The notes under the pieces are model-generated. The model saw nothing but the letters and a program-made list of their open reading frames with translations, was not told where the DNA came from and did no database searches. Positions 52,136 to 62,386 of a DNA stretch of 62,386 nt are shown here, piece by piece. The stretch comes from Symsagittifera roscoffensis (lineage: Eukaryota > Xenacoelomorpha > Acoela > Convolutidae), in assembly GCF_963678635.1 (NCBI RefSeq), contig NC_087067.1, positions 45,453,629-45,516,014 of the forward strand, in the 5' to 3' direction. The translations under genes and the position numbers were made by a program. How positions within the stretch are numbered: the first letter of the stretch is position 1; each line of letters opens with the position of its first letter.

Positions 52136-52840
52136 GTTGGTAGGTGATGGGCTTCTGGTGTTTGTCTTACCATAGTGTTGTAGCTAAGACTGATCTTCAG
52201 GTTTAAAGAAGGCTTGCATGAAATTTCTCGATGCATGCTGAGACGGCAATCCAGTCTTCACCAAACCTCATGACAATTCCCGTGAGGTTTGTGAGGATGT
52301 CCGTCGAGAATGAAGGGTGCTGTTAAGAGAGACACCTTTGAAGATACTGGAGGCGTAAAGTACTCGGCGTAGTTCTACAGGCTTGTTGACATTCGCTACC
52401 AAGTGGTGAGACAAATACCGTTTTCTTGTCGCGTTGCCGGGGGATACTCTACTTCGATGATTGATCCCTTCTATAGATCTGTGTCGATGGTTTCCTGGTA
52501 CTTAGCTGCCATAGAGGGAATTCTTCGTACTTGCTCGCACTAGAAAGGCACTAGAAATGCTTGTTCGCAAGCCATCGGTTGTTGGACAGTAGTTGGTCGC
52601 GTTTGCAAAGCATTCCAACTTTGTAGTGTCCATTGGGTGGGCGTTGGGTCGAAACATCTAAGATGTCAATGGCTTCCTTGTCGTCTGCTGAGAAAATACA
52701 CTGGTTCGTTGAGATTCTATCGGCATTCTTCTTCTACTTGTCAAAGGAGCAAATCGTCAAACGATCTCAAACGATCTGGTGTTGAGGTCATTGGGTTTAG
52801 CTGTATTGTATCTTTCGCCAAGAGACCACCCTAAAAAGGT

Positions 52841-55218
52841 TTTCGATCCAAATGGTATATTCTGTTTCGATGAGATAGCTTTTGTTAGCTTCAGTAGTTC
52901 GGCGAAGTTGCATCCTATGATGAGTCTAAAACCTTTTGATGGCAGTGTTGCAATATTAATATTTTGAAGTTATGAATTACTTTGGCAGATGGCGTTGACA
53001 AGCTCAGTGACAAAATTTGAGATGTTCCAACCCATTATAACGTCAATATTGCTGAGAAGCAGGCTGCTGTTGATGCTTGTACGGTCCAATTTTTTGCAGA
53101 ATCTGTGTCGGATGAATTGAAAGCTAGATTAAGCTGATTCATGTGGTTGAATTCGAGATCTGGTTTTAATTGAGAAGCGATTGAAGACTAGAAAAGTTGG
53201 CAAAATTAAGCATATCAAAAGCTTCAACTACATGATTGCCCTTATAGATAGTTATTAGCAATGTAGGAATGTGATGAGTCAATTTCCAGGTCTTTGAGCT
53301 AGAGGTTCAATTCGTTGTATCATCTTGTCGGTTGGCATTGCCACCTTTCATGTCCTTGCGTCCTGTCAAAAAGCTTGCGCTGCATTTGTTGTGTTAGTGT
53401 GAGTTGATTGGCAGTCGGCAAATTTGTTGACGATGACAGTTTTAGATTCTGGCATGCTGTTGTCGGTCCTTGGGACTCATCGCTATGATGAGCAGGCACT
53501 CTCCGAGGTTGCGGCGACCGCGTTTCTGCGGTCAAAATCCTTTTGCGGCTTCTTGTGTCCATGCTGATGTTGCTGTAGTTCGCACTATATCGATGGGTTG
53601 TTGTTGTGATTGTTCAGTCGGATGGCTGAAATGGCTGTTGATTGGCGCTGGACATGTCGCTGAAGGTTTCGGCGTATACGTTGAGCATTATGTTCAAGTC
53701 AACGAATGAATGTTACCTGATGCCCTTGAACGTTGTAGCAATTCCATTTCAGTCGGCGGGGTGTCAGGAGTTTTTCTAAGTTTGTCTGAATGCTCCTTGA
53801 AGAGTGGAGATTGTGTTGTAATCCTAGGAAGGATGTAACTGTCTTCGTCGGGTTTTCAAAATCGTTCTCAAGGAGTGCTGAGTTGAACCCTAATCCGTTG
53901 CATTCATATCCAAGATATGGGTCTGAAAGTGCTGAACTGATTGTGACTTATTGGCTGTTGGCTGCATAAGAAGATTTCTTGTTTGAAGATGAGTTCCATG
54001 AAGATACTGAGGTGTACTGCCATGAATATTTTCTGTTTCTGGTGTAAGTTTTTGATGAATGTCGAATTGCTGTCCTTACGATTGTAGTTGAGTTCTAATT
54101 GGTCAAATTGATGAAGGCTGAAAAGCCTGTCCTAAAGAGTTTAGTCGTCCAGAAGTCGAATCGTAGTTTTTGTCTAACTATTGTCAGAATGGAGATAAAT
54201 TCTGAACTTGAGATTGTGCTGCGGTCCATTAAGTTGAGTTTTCGAGGTGCGCGAAGGACGAACCAAGTTTTCTGATTTGTCGACATTGGCTTGTGGCATT
54301 ATTCGGTTTGTCCTTTATTTCGATGATGTGAAGTTGAGATCTAGAAGCGAGCTATGCGTGAGGTGAACAGTAATGTCCGGCATCCAGTGAACCCATTGTA
54401 AGCGTTGGACAAGGATAAAAAGTTCTTGATGACTGTTGGCGAATTTGGCGTTGCTGCTCCGAAAAAATATGGCACGAAAGCTGCTAACGGTGAAGTTGGG
54501 TTGCGTGAAAAGAAAAATTCTGTTGTATGTGCTGCTCGCTATGGAGTTGATCGTCGTTAATGTTGTTCTCTTGGCTCGCTGTATGGAGCGGTGTAGCGGC
54601 TTGACGGGTCGTTTCGGTGTTCAAGGCGTTGCGAATCGTAACGGGCGTAGACATGTTGCTGTTCAGTCGTTACGAAACTTAGGAACTTGAAGAGCACAAT
54701 CAAAGATATTTGTCGTATCTTTTGTAGTCTATCTGCACCTTTTTTCCTTTCCATACTCATTTTTTTGCAGATTGAGACAAGCTAATAGGATCTGTTTTCG
54801 TTCGAAGTTTCCGGCGATAATTAGCGCGAGGATCTCATCGCTCTTGGATGTAACAAGAGCATCTAGATCGATAATGAAACTAGAAATCCTGTCTTTTGTA
54901 TCGTCATTGGTAAAAGTTGGCGTTTTTTAGAACATAATTATGCCACTTTGTATTCAAAGAATGTTTGTCTGCCGTGTTTTGTAAAGTAGTTTTAGCCACA
55001 TACTTTTTTCTGCTACATGGTTTAGATGTAATTGACAGTTTAAAGCAAAAACAGTCTTAGACAAATTGGCCTATTGACAATACGTAGAAACTGAAAAAAC
55101 CGATCAAAAGCAAATAAAAAACTGTTAAAAATTTTTTCATGAAGGTTGCATCAACAACACTAATCAAAACATATCTGAACAAGAGAACGCTGATAAAAGC
55201 TTTAGGCTCGAAAAACTA
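52841..55218 (-). pseudogene. Bel/Pao gag and protease region, heavily decayed
   Basis: Fragments at 53320-53562 (basic, Pro/Gln-rich) and the gag repeat at 53820-53913 lie here. A protease-to-RT boundary-like stretch (minus strand, near 52930-53060) reads in broken frames. No long ORF survives between 53.9 and 55.2 kb. Confidence 0.5.
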
Positions 55219-55226
55219 GGGCGCCA
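55219..55226 (-). other. primer-binding site of the Bel/Pao element
   Basis: On the minus strand TGGCGCCC begins 3 nt inside the 5' LTR; these 8 nt match the start of the tRNA-Lys type PBS. The match does not extend much further, consistent with decay. Confidence 0.6.
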
Positions 55227-55229
55227 TAA

Positions 55230-55552
55230 TGTCTCGGTATAATTTTCTAAAGGCATCATGAATTATCAACCATTGAGAGACAAGAGAATTAAGAAGGGGA
55301 CAGTGAAGAGTTTTGTGGGACACTAATTGTACCAAATTCTAAGTATCTCACAGGAGATTAGAGTGAGGGAGATTGATACTCAAAACAAAAGGCTAATTGG
55401 CTGAATGACTGCATTTGCTAAGGTAAATGACCTTGCCTTTGAAATTTGATTATATTGATTTAGTTGTGAAGGTTGCGATCAAAAGTCGCTGCTTTTAGGA
55501 AACATTTTAATGTTGTGAATAATGTTTCTTTTGCATCAAAGGGCTGGGAACA
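55230..55552 (-). repeat. 5' LTR of the Bel/Pao element
   Basis: Begins TGTCTCGG and ends GGGAACA in plus-strand reading. It is the direct copy of 48409-48886 and is flanked outside by AGCAG. Confidence 0.8.
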
Positions 55553-55789
55553 AGCAGATTGTTATAAATAAAGACCTTTCTCTGAGCCGAATTGTTATCC
55601 ATCAGGAGGTTTCTCATTCCACAGGGTCTGGTCAATCCAATCTTTGAGCGATGATCAATAGATGAAGAGTAATACTTACCTGCTGATTGACTTAGATTTT
55701 CAAGATATTCACTTTCTGCCGATAATTCTACCTCGCCTACCTTAAAACCATTTGTCTGGTGTTTAAGGGTGTTGCTCTTTGTTCAGACC

Positions 55790-56235
55790 AATGAAAATGG
55801 GAGTAACTTTGTATTCGGGTGTGTTTTAGCTTTTTTTTCAGTTTTTTGTTTTCCTCGCAAAATCAGCTACCACAAATAATCATCGGACTGGGTTGAGTGA
55901 TATCTCATATTAAGGAAGCCCCTTCACTCGTGATTCAAATGACATCAAAAAATATCAAAGAGTTTTCACAGTGTCGAGAAAAACCGATTTGAAATTTTTG
56001 ATTTTTGGTCTAATTTCGAGCTAATTAGTAAGGTAGTTAGTGATTGCAATAGCTTTTTTAGGCTTGCTTTAAGCTGTGCAAACTTAGTTTCACTCAAGTA
56101 AAGGTAGTTTTTGGAGTGTTTTAGTGCAGTTTTGCTAATCAAAAGTTTGAAAAATTTTTTGAACTTTTTCAATTTTTATTTTTCGTTTTTCTTGTCATTA
56201 TTCTTCAAAAATTCTTTTTCAATTGACTTATTTAC
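55790..56235 (+). repeat. direct repeat X, right copy
   Basis: Same orientation as 47397-47820 but on the opposite side of the LTR element. Flanking DNA 55558-55789 and 56236-57186 contains nothing recognised. Confidence 0.65.
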
Positions 56236-57186
56236 TATGATTCTCAAATATGCCTAAGTTCGATTATTTTGTTTAGATTTTTTTTTATCACAACATGCAG
56301 AAAAAACGACACCACTTTGAGAAAACAGTTTCGCATTTTTAAAAATGTGGTCAGAACATTCTGTGCTACTAGCACAGTAACCGACTATCCTGAGGCAGTT
56401 CCGAAAAAAAAACTATGGTAAATTTTTTTGCCGTGTTTTTGTATAAGAAATGGAGCCACAGTTTTGTCATCAAAAACATCGTTCGAAATTCATAATATCA
56501 AAATGACATCAGTTTAAAACATATTGGACGATGTTTGTGAGATAAGTTCGAACAGAACCCTCAGGTACCTATACAATGTAGGGTGTCAATAAACCTACAA
56601 GCAGTAGTTAGTAGGAAGAGGCGTCAAAACCAAAAAACCGTATTCGTTTTTGGTAAAACTTGATCTCGAACCAAACTGACCAAAATCAACAGTGAGTTTT
56701 AGTGGCCAGTTTTCTTTAAAAATTTTCGACCTTTTGATGTTAAACTTAATCAAGTTCAACCTCAAAGCTATTCTCTGGTTTAAAGGAGTTGTCTAGCCAT
56801 ATATGTAGTTTCTATGATTAAGCGCGAGCACTCCCAGCCGACAACTGCATGGAAAACAGAAGTATAGGAAAAGTTGTTACAAGTTCCCAGTATAACTATC
56901 AAGTCTGACAAAAGCGAACACAGCAGATATAATTACCAAAAAAAATTTTGTTGAATAAGTATGCGTAGGTATGCGTACTTTATATGGTATAACATCAATC
57001 AATAAAATTTTCACAAACTACAATTTTTTCACCTCTATCTGAGTCTTTGCCAATATTAATTACGATATAAGTCCAAAAAATTGAAAATCTACAGTTCAAC
57101 TGACGATAGACTAAACAATTTGAGCTATTTGATTACGCTCCAAACGTACCATTCACGATTTTATCAATGATCAGAAATTTGATAAA

Positions 57187-57386
57187 NNNNNNNNNNNNNN
57201 NNNNNNNNNNNNNNNNNNNNNNNNNNNNNNNNNNNNNNNNNNNNNNNNNNNNNNNNNNNNNNNNNNNNNNNNNNNNNNNNNNNNNNNNNNNNNNNNNNNN
57301 NNNNNNNNNNNNNNNNNNNNNNNNNNNNNNNNNNNNNNNNNNNNNNNNNNNNNNNNNNNNNNNNNNNNNNNNNNNNNNNNNNNNNN
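57187..57386. other. assembly gap (200 N)
   Basis: An exact run of 200 N, probably a nominal gap size. Reading frames spanning it are meaningless. Confidence 0.99.
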
Positions 57387-57664
57387 GCAAGCTCAAATTT
57401 GCGTTACAAACTCTGCAAGAGTATTTTCTGCTGAGAGTAAATGGTAGTGAATACCGAGTGCAACGTTTCGAAAGTATAATAAACATAAGTTTTGCTGCTG
57501 CTGCTGCTCTTTTCCGCACCCTGGGGAGGGATTGACCAGGGTGCGGAAAAGAGCAGCAAAACTTAGGTTTATTATACTTTCGAAACGTTGCACTCGGTAT
57601 TTACTACCATTTACTTTCAGCAGGAAATACTCTTGCAGAGTTTGTAACGCAAATTTGAATTTGC
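57387..57664. repeat. long palindrome abutting the gap
   Basis: Arms 57387-57524 and 57536-57664 are near-perfect inverted copies around an 11-nt loop (GGAGGGATTGA). The left arm has a (GCT)5 run where the right has two triplets. The central sequence is CTCTTTTCCGCACCCTGG and its complement. The left arm probably continues into the gap. Confidence 0.9.
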
Positions 57665-58087
57665 ATGTAACTGATACAAATGCATGTACCCAAAAAAAAG
57701 TTTGGTTCAATTTGGGCAAAGATAATACTTAGCCAACATGTATTCATTTTTTTCACAGTCGGCTTGAAAACTGTCAGGGCAAATTACATTGTTATGTATG
57801 TGATGGTATTGCACATAACAAGAAACTAGAATGTATTCGAGCTAATCGTTTTCTTAGCCTACAAAATTCACCAATTTCTTGAAAAACTGATTATAATTTA
57901 AACAACTTGAAATTTTTCATATAGTTGCTGTGCATGTCTGATTTTGAATTTCTCTTTTGGTCAACGAAAGTTTTTTGTTATCGTCGAAAAAAATTTCTAG
58001 ATCATTCTAGAATTCTTTCTGGCTGTTTTCGTCTCAGCTGAAAAATTATTGGAAAATTTTGTAATCTTTTGAAAAGTAATTCTCAAA
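57665..58087. other. non-coding DNA
   Basis: Nothing recognised. Confidence 0.45.
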
Positions 58088-58279
58088 ATGAGCTGCAGAA
58101 ATCCTAACGTTGACGGTTGTATGGCTAATGATACCCAAAGTTATACAGAAACTTTTTCAAATGAGAACTCGAATGATTCAGGTTACTGGTCAAGCTATCA
58201 AGAGACTGCGAAAATTTACGGAAAAAACGATTACCCATCAGAATCTTTGTGCAATTCATGCTACGCAGATCGTCAATAA
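58088..58279 (+). CDS. possible small protein or first exon, 63 aa
   Basis: It opens with AAAATGAGC and encodes a hydrophilic, Asn/Ser/Tyr-rich sequence with four Cys (including CNSCYADR) and the segment NSNDSGYWSSYQ. It ends in TAA, which is immediately followed by a GTGAGT donor-like site, so a 3'UTR intron is possible. No family is recognised. It could be chance. Confidence 0.3.
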   Translation: MSCRNPNVDGCMANDTQSYTETFSNENSNDSGYWSSYQETAKIYGKNDYPSESLCNSCYADRQ

Positions 58280-58838
58280 GTGAGTGTTTTTTTTTCAAAA
58301 ATGAGTAGAGTTTAAACCAATTTCAGTGTAATTTTAAATCAAATTATGTTGAAGTCTCATTTTTTCCCCAATTTCATTGTGTTTTAGTGTGAAGAATACG
58401 CAAAAATGTATGAGCCTAAAATTATATCTAAAAAATCAATTCATCTTTTCACTCCCAAATTCTTTCTGGTCGACTACACCAAAATCAAGATTGCCGCAAA
58501 GGAGAAAACAAATCTCCCAGCACGCCTGTGAAAAAACTAGAAATGTTTTTGGCTAGAAAATTGTTTTTAAACAAATTACTAACAAATACTTGAGTTCAAA
58601 CTTCAGAATCCATTTTTATGAGTAGGCATTAGTTTAGAAATTTTGTCAGTTCACCAAAGTGTTTATCAATTAATAAATGCTTTTTGTATTCAAATTTCAT
58701 ATTAACAGATCAACAGAAAAATCACACATGAGAAAAAAATATTAAGCAATTAATTTATACTAAATGATTACAATTTTAACGGTTTAGAAATTGAGCAATC
58801 ATTTTTTTTGGTACTACAAGTTATTATCTAAAAGTACA
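58280..58838. other. non-coding DNA
   Basis: Nothing recognised. Confidence 0.4.
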
Positions 58839-58915
58839 TTCAATTTTTATAAGCATCTCAGTAGATCTATAAATACATTTAATTTTTATAAGCATCTCAG
58901 TAGATCTATCTAAAT
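58839..58915. repeat. 38-bp tandem duplication
   Basis: CAATTTTTATAAGCATCTCA followed by GTAGATCTAT occurs twice in succession, near-identically. DNA from 58916 to 59278 shows nothing further. Confidence 0.8.
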
Positions 58916-59278
58916 ATAAAAATCATGTATATGTAAAAACTGAAAAGTTTTTTTCATAAATTTATCGGTTTTGTGGAAATTCCATTACAAGTTGCTCACA
59001 ATACAAATAAGTAATAGAATTTTTAGTTTGTTAAAAAACCGATGTATTATCCAGTTTGATTATTGTACAGATACTCTACATAGTAGATTTTTCGAGATTT
59101 TCCTAACGAGTCTGGAGCCACAGCTAGGTTGAGTTGTAACTACTCTCCTAACTATTGTTGTATTACTGAAGATATATACACATCTAAAAACAATAATCAA
59201 AACATATTTACTCACACTTATCAGACACAGCGTCGCCTAAGCTCATTTTTTTCTCAGCAAATAGCCAAAGCCCGCAAT

Positions 59279-59866
59279 TTTACATCAGGTTGAATTGTAA
59301 AGGATTTCAAATTAGAAATTTTTTGAATAATTTGTGTAAATTTATCTATATCAAATCAGAAATTTTTGTTCAACAAATGGAAATGAAAACCTACATAATA
59401 GATTAGCCGCTGAGAACCAGATATAAATGGCTTAAATTTATTTAAAGGTAAACTTTTATATACAATAGTTAAAAGGATCAAAATTTAGACAAAGCATGAT
59501 CCTGGACTGTACTGTACAATACATACAAAAACTATTTTATTTATAATTCTTGGTATTTAACACAGAAGCACTTTATATCAGGTTGAATTGTAAAGTATTT
59601 CACTTTGGCATTTTTTGAATTTGTGCAACTGTTATCTATATCAAATCAGAAATTTATGTTGCACAAATGGAAACGAACACCTACATAACAGATTAGCCGC
59701 TGAAGACCAGTTATATATGGTTCAAATTTGTTCAAAGCCAAACTTTTATGTACAATAGTTAAAAGGATCAAAGTTTAGACAAAGCACGATCCTGGATTGT
59801 ACTGAACAATACATTTAAGGGCTGTTTTATTTATAATTCTTGGTATTTAACACAGAAACAACGCGC
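59279..59866. repeat. ~293-bp tandem duplication
   Basis: Unit 1 (about 59284-59572) and unit 2 (about 59577-59866) share ATCAGGTTGAATTGTAAAG, CTATATCAAATCAGAAATTT, AGATTAGCCGCTGA, CAATAGTTAAAAGGATCAAA and TTATAATTCTTGGTATTTAA in order, with scattered substitutions. Non-coding. Confidence 0.85.
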
Positions 59867-60257
59867 CTGCAAACAAGCATTTGATTCATTTCGTTTTTTA
59901 TCTTATCCCGTTTAACTCAAGTATTTGCGCTCCGTTATTTCATGCTAGTGAATTTTAAAGTTCTTGTAAAAATTTTGATTGATTCCCCTTATGAACGCAT
60001 GATTTTTTATAAAAAACTTATCACGGAGATTTTCTAGCCATCAAAAGACAACAATTGAAACCAAACAATCATGATTGGATCAGTATAGATCATCCAGTTG
60101 TTCCAATTAAATTCCTAAATCATTTAAAATTTGGTTTGAAAGCGTATCAGAGAAGAATTGACTTTTTACTAACGGAAATTATTTTCTGATTCAGCGGGTA
60201 CAGCCAAACTAATGGTAATCGAAGGGGTGGATTTACTCGTCTCTCTGTGACAATTGC

Positions 60258-60416
60258 TGTTCAAGTGGTTTTGTGAGTGCGTTCCTCCATCGGATAATCA
60301 ATTTGGATCTCTCCAGGAAATTCAGAGGCTAGAGTCGGCCTGGGGAGTGGAGTCACCAACTCCGCCTCCTATTACCTCATTTGCAGATACTTCGACTCCT
60401 GTTACTTCGCCTCCAG
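60258..60416 (+). CDS. weak candidate internal exon
   Basis: The 53-codon frame beginning at TGG (60258) reads through CECVPPSDNQFGSLQ and a Pro/Thr/Ser-rich segment to a good donor, CCTCCA|GTAAGT. The upstream acceptor (CTGTTCAAG) is weak; a better one (GATTCAG at 60195) is out of frame because of a TGA. No partner exon or family is recognised. DNA 59867-60257 is otherwise featureless. Confidence 0.25.
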
Positions 60417-61660
60417 TAAGTCCTTGATGTAGTGAGCGGACACCGAAAAACAGATTAGGAGAAACTTCAACTGCACCCAGAGAGAACAAATTGACAAGAG
60501 TGGAAAAATCTCTGCTACACTTGGAGCCTATTTGAAAGACTTTGAAGTCTCTTTTGCGTTTTGGACTGGTTCGTTGTGACAGCTGAGTTGCAGTTTATTA
60601 TCTGGTTTCATAACTTTTTGTGATTATTGGAAATTTCAAACAGCAAAAATTTTCAAATTCTTGATAAAAAACAAAAAGCAATACAATGAACAAAATTAGT
60701 CTTTACAAAGTTATCCACAATTTGCAACTTATGAGTCATTTATGGATAATTCAAAAAACAGAAATAACAAAGAAACCAAAATTATGTTCTTCTAGAAAAA
60801 AGCTTATTTTGAAAAACGGCTAAAAATTTGCCTCGCAAACAAGACGTTTTATGGTCTTGATGCTCTAGTACAAAATGAATAACTAGTTCAGAGGAGCATA
60901 CATGCAGCATGTATTACACACGTCGCATATAAATTGATTCAGGGATTTTTTTTTCTAGAATTACTTGACAAATCGGGAATCAAAATTAGAATAATTCGAG
61001 TTAACGTTATAATTTAATTTTTGATACACTTCTAAACAGTCAAACTTACATGATAAAAACTTCTGTACATGAGCATATGCACAAAAACACAAGTAAAATT
61101 CATGCTCAAACACACACACATGTGCTTTAATATGCATAATTTTTAGTGCTATACTTTACATCCTTCTTGACAACTCAGTTACAGAAACATTTCAGAGTTT
61201 AAACATAAGCTAATTTTCAACAAGCAGCTATAAGTTTCAAGTTGTTTTGTTAAGCATAATAGACGAATTACCGTTTTAAACACACAGACAACAATCTAAT
61301 TACTTAAAAACAAACAAATACACAGACATAGCATGAAAAATAGGTTGTGAAAGTACTTAATGGAGGAACAGATTTATAAACTCTACACAATTATACACAG
61401 CTAGACAAATGTACGTTTAAAGTACTCACTACAAGTGTTGTTCATGTAAAGTATCTTGTGAATTACTCTTGATGGTTTCAACCAAATGCTTTAAAAAAGA
61501 AAAGAGTCTGGTTTTTGGTTGTAATTTTAGCTGTATATGGTAATTGAGCGTCTAAAAGGGTTTGTTTGAACATATAAATGAATGAGAACTTATACAGAAG
61601 AATAAATAAGCCTACATAAAAATATTATCAAATAGGTAAATGAAATCGCAGTAATTACAA
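60417..61660. other. non-coding AT-rich DNA
   Basis: No gene or element recognised. Confidence 0.45.
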
Positions 61661-61663
61661 ATA

Positions 61664-61683
61664 CATATATATATATATATATA
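61664..61683. repeat. (TA)n microsatellite
   Basis: About ten TA dinucleotides. The remaining DNA to 62386 is AT-rich with CA-rich stretches and no recognised feature. Confidence 0.85.
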
Positions 61684-62386
61684 CGCATACGCACATTACA
61701 TAATTTCAAACACATAACTATATACATATACAGGAACAAGTACTTACATACAAATGAGTTATCTGCACTGTGTTGTTCATTTACAGTTTCTAGAAAAGTT
61801 TTCACAAATTTCTAAACAATGTTTGATGTTTAAGCGAATAACAAAAAAACAACCTTGAAATTTTTTTGGATACAAACATAATTAAAAACCTGTTTAAGTA
61901 CTTTTCACAACTATTCAACCACATACAAATACACAAACAAACATACAAAGCTAACCCAACAAATTATTATACAATGTGTCTGATACAATTTTGGTGCTGA
62001 AATAACTTTTGATGGAACCCTGCGTCTTCCAGACAAAGAGTGACAATAATTACTTTGAATTTGTTTAGTTATATCCTTTTACAAATACATCTCTCAAATT
62101 AGTTCATTAACAATACAAATAAGAAAGCACGCTGAAAAACGTACAAAAAACAATTGAAAGATCCACAGACAATGCAAACAAATAACAAATGCAAACATCT
62201 TTAGATACATGGACTAAAACATGAGAAGATTCACAAAAACTGGTAAATTAACCCAGAAAAATAGAGACAACTAGTACAATGAGTTTGAAATACAATTTGG
62301 ATTCTGATTATGGTTTTGCGTCTGAAAATATTTCTGTGACCACATTCTTACATCATTAATTGCGTATAAACATACAAGTTTACAAT

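Larger units (their letters stand above)
51097..52840 (-). pseudogene. Bel/Pao reverse transcriptase remnant interrupted by gag sequence
   Basis: Minus strand, from high to low coordinate: N-terminal RT pieces at about 52300-52840 (LGWSLAK, GHYKVGML, FKGVSLN), the HLFGATDSS motif near 52110-52140, then a tandem duplication and gag-like sequence, then the post-YVDD part at 51287-51529 (DILYKAVLTPADATRLMKH) and VSSIFDPLGI at 51097-51384. The palm segment normally joining these is replaced by gag sequence. Confidence 0.7.
48409..55552 (-). mobile_element. decayed full-length Bel/Pao LTR retrotransposon
   Basis: LTRs at 48409-48886 and 55230-55552 bound the element; AGCAG (48404-48408 and 55553-55557) is a perfect 5-bp target duplication. 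A primer-binding site lies inside the right (5') LTR. Read on the minus strand, recognisable pieces occur in order: gag, protease/RT start, RT, RNase H and integrase, all broken by frameshifts and stops. The 7.1-kb length fits Bel/Pao. Confidence 0.88.

Noticed and set aside
57133-57535. ORFs spanning the N run
   Set aside because: They exist only because N codons are treated as open.

Overview
The window is nuclear DNA from an animal, probably an invertebrate. The evidence is a multi-exon arylsulfatase gene with GT-AG introns, spliceosomal introns inside a Polinton DNA polymerase gene, a Bel/Pao LTR retrotransposon, hAT transposons, tRNA-derived SINE copies and AT-rich, repeat-laden intergenic DNA. 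I cannot name the species. A 200-base run of N (57187-57386) marks an assembly gap.

Layout. 1-15.3 kb is mostly non-coding, with several degenerate tandem arrays, a SINE head and one probable two-exon small gene (3609-6540). 15351-16620 is a short hAT element with 8-bp target duplications, a TATA box and one open 249-codon ORF ending in a hAT dimerisation domain. 17767-25994 is a complete five-exon arylsulfatase gene (597 aa) whose 4.9-kb first intron is packed with hAT-type MITEs. 27901-28120 is a foldback element with 10-bp flanking repeats.

The centrepiece is a complete Polinton/Maverick (adintovirus-like) element at 28200-46514 (18,315 bp). It begins AG and ends CT, has ~215-225 bp terminal inverted repeats and is flanked by a perfect 6-bp duplication TAGGTT. 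Fourteen plus-strand genes (28726-36817) run head to tail, and most overlap or touch the next. They include a packaging ATPase, integrase, minor capsid protein, a basic virion-type protein, major capsid protein and an adenain-like protease. A 3.5-kb cassette follows, bounded by 114-bp inverted repeats (36918-37031 and 40519-40632, 81 bp of them identical). It holds two minus-strand genes, one with an HUH-like motif and one PC4-like, and one plus-strand gene of unknown function. A three-exon protein-primed type DNA polymerase B gene (41341-45921) completes the element. It carries one in-frame stop between polymerase motifs B and C, so this copy looks replication-defective although every other gene is open.

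Downstream are a hAT MITE (46636-46980) and a full-length but decayed Bel/Pao element on the minus strand (48409-55552, TSD AGCAG), in which gag sequence has been copied into the reverse transcriptase. Then come a long palindrome abutting the assembly gap, a ~293-bp tandem duplication and AT-rich DNA with two weak exon candidates.

The most unusual material is in the Polinton: the viral-style overlapping gene cluster in a eukaryotic element, the inverted-repeat-bounded cassette, self-complementary termini together with an HUH-like gene, and paired PC4-like proteins.
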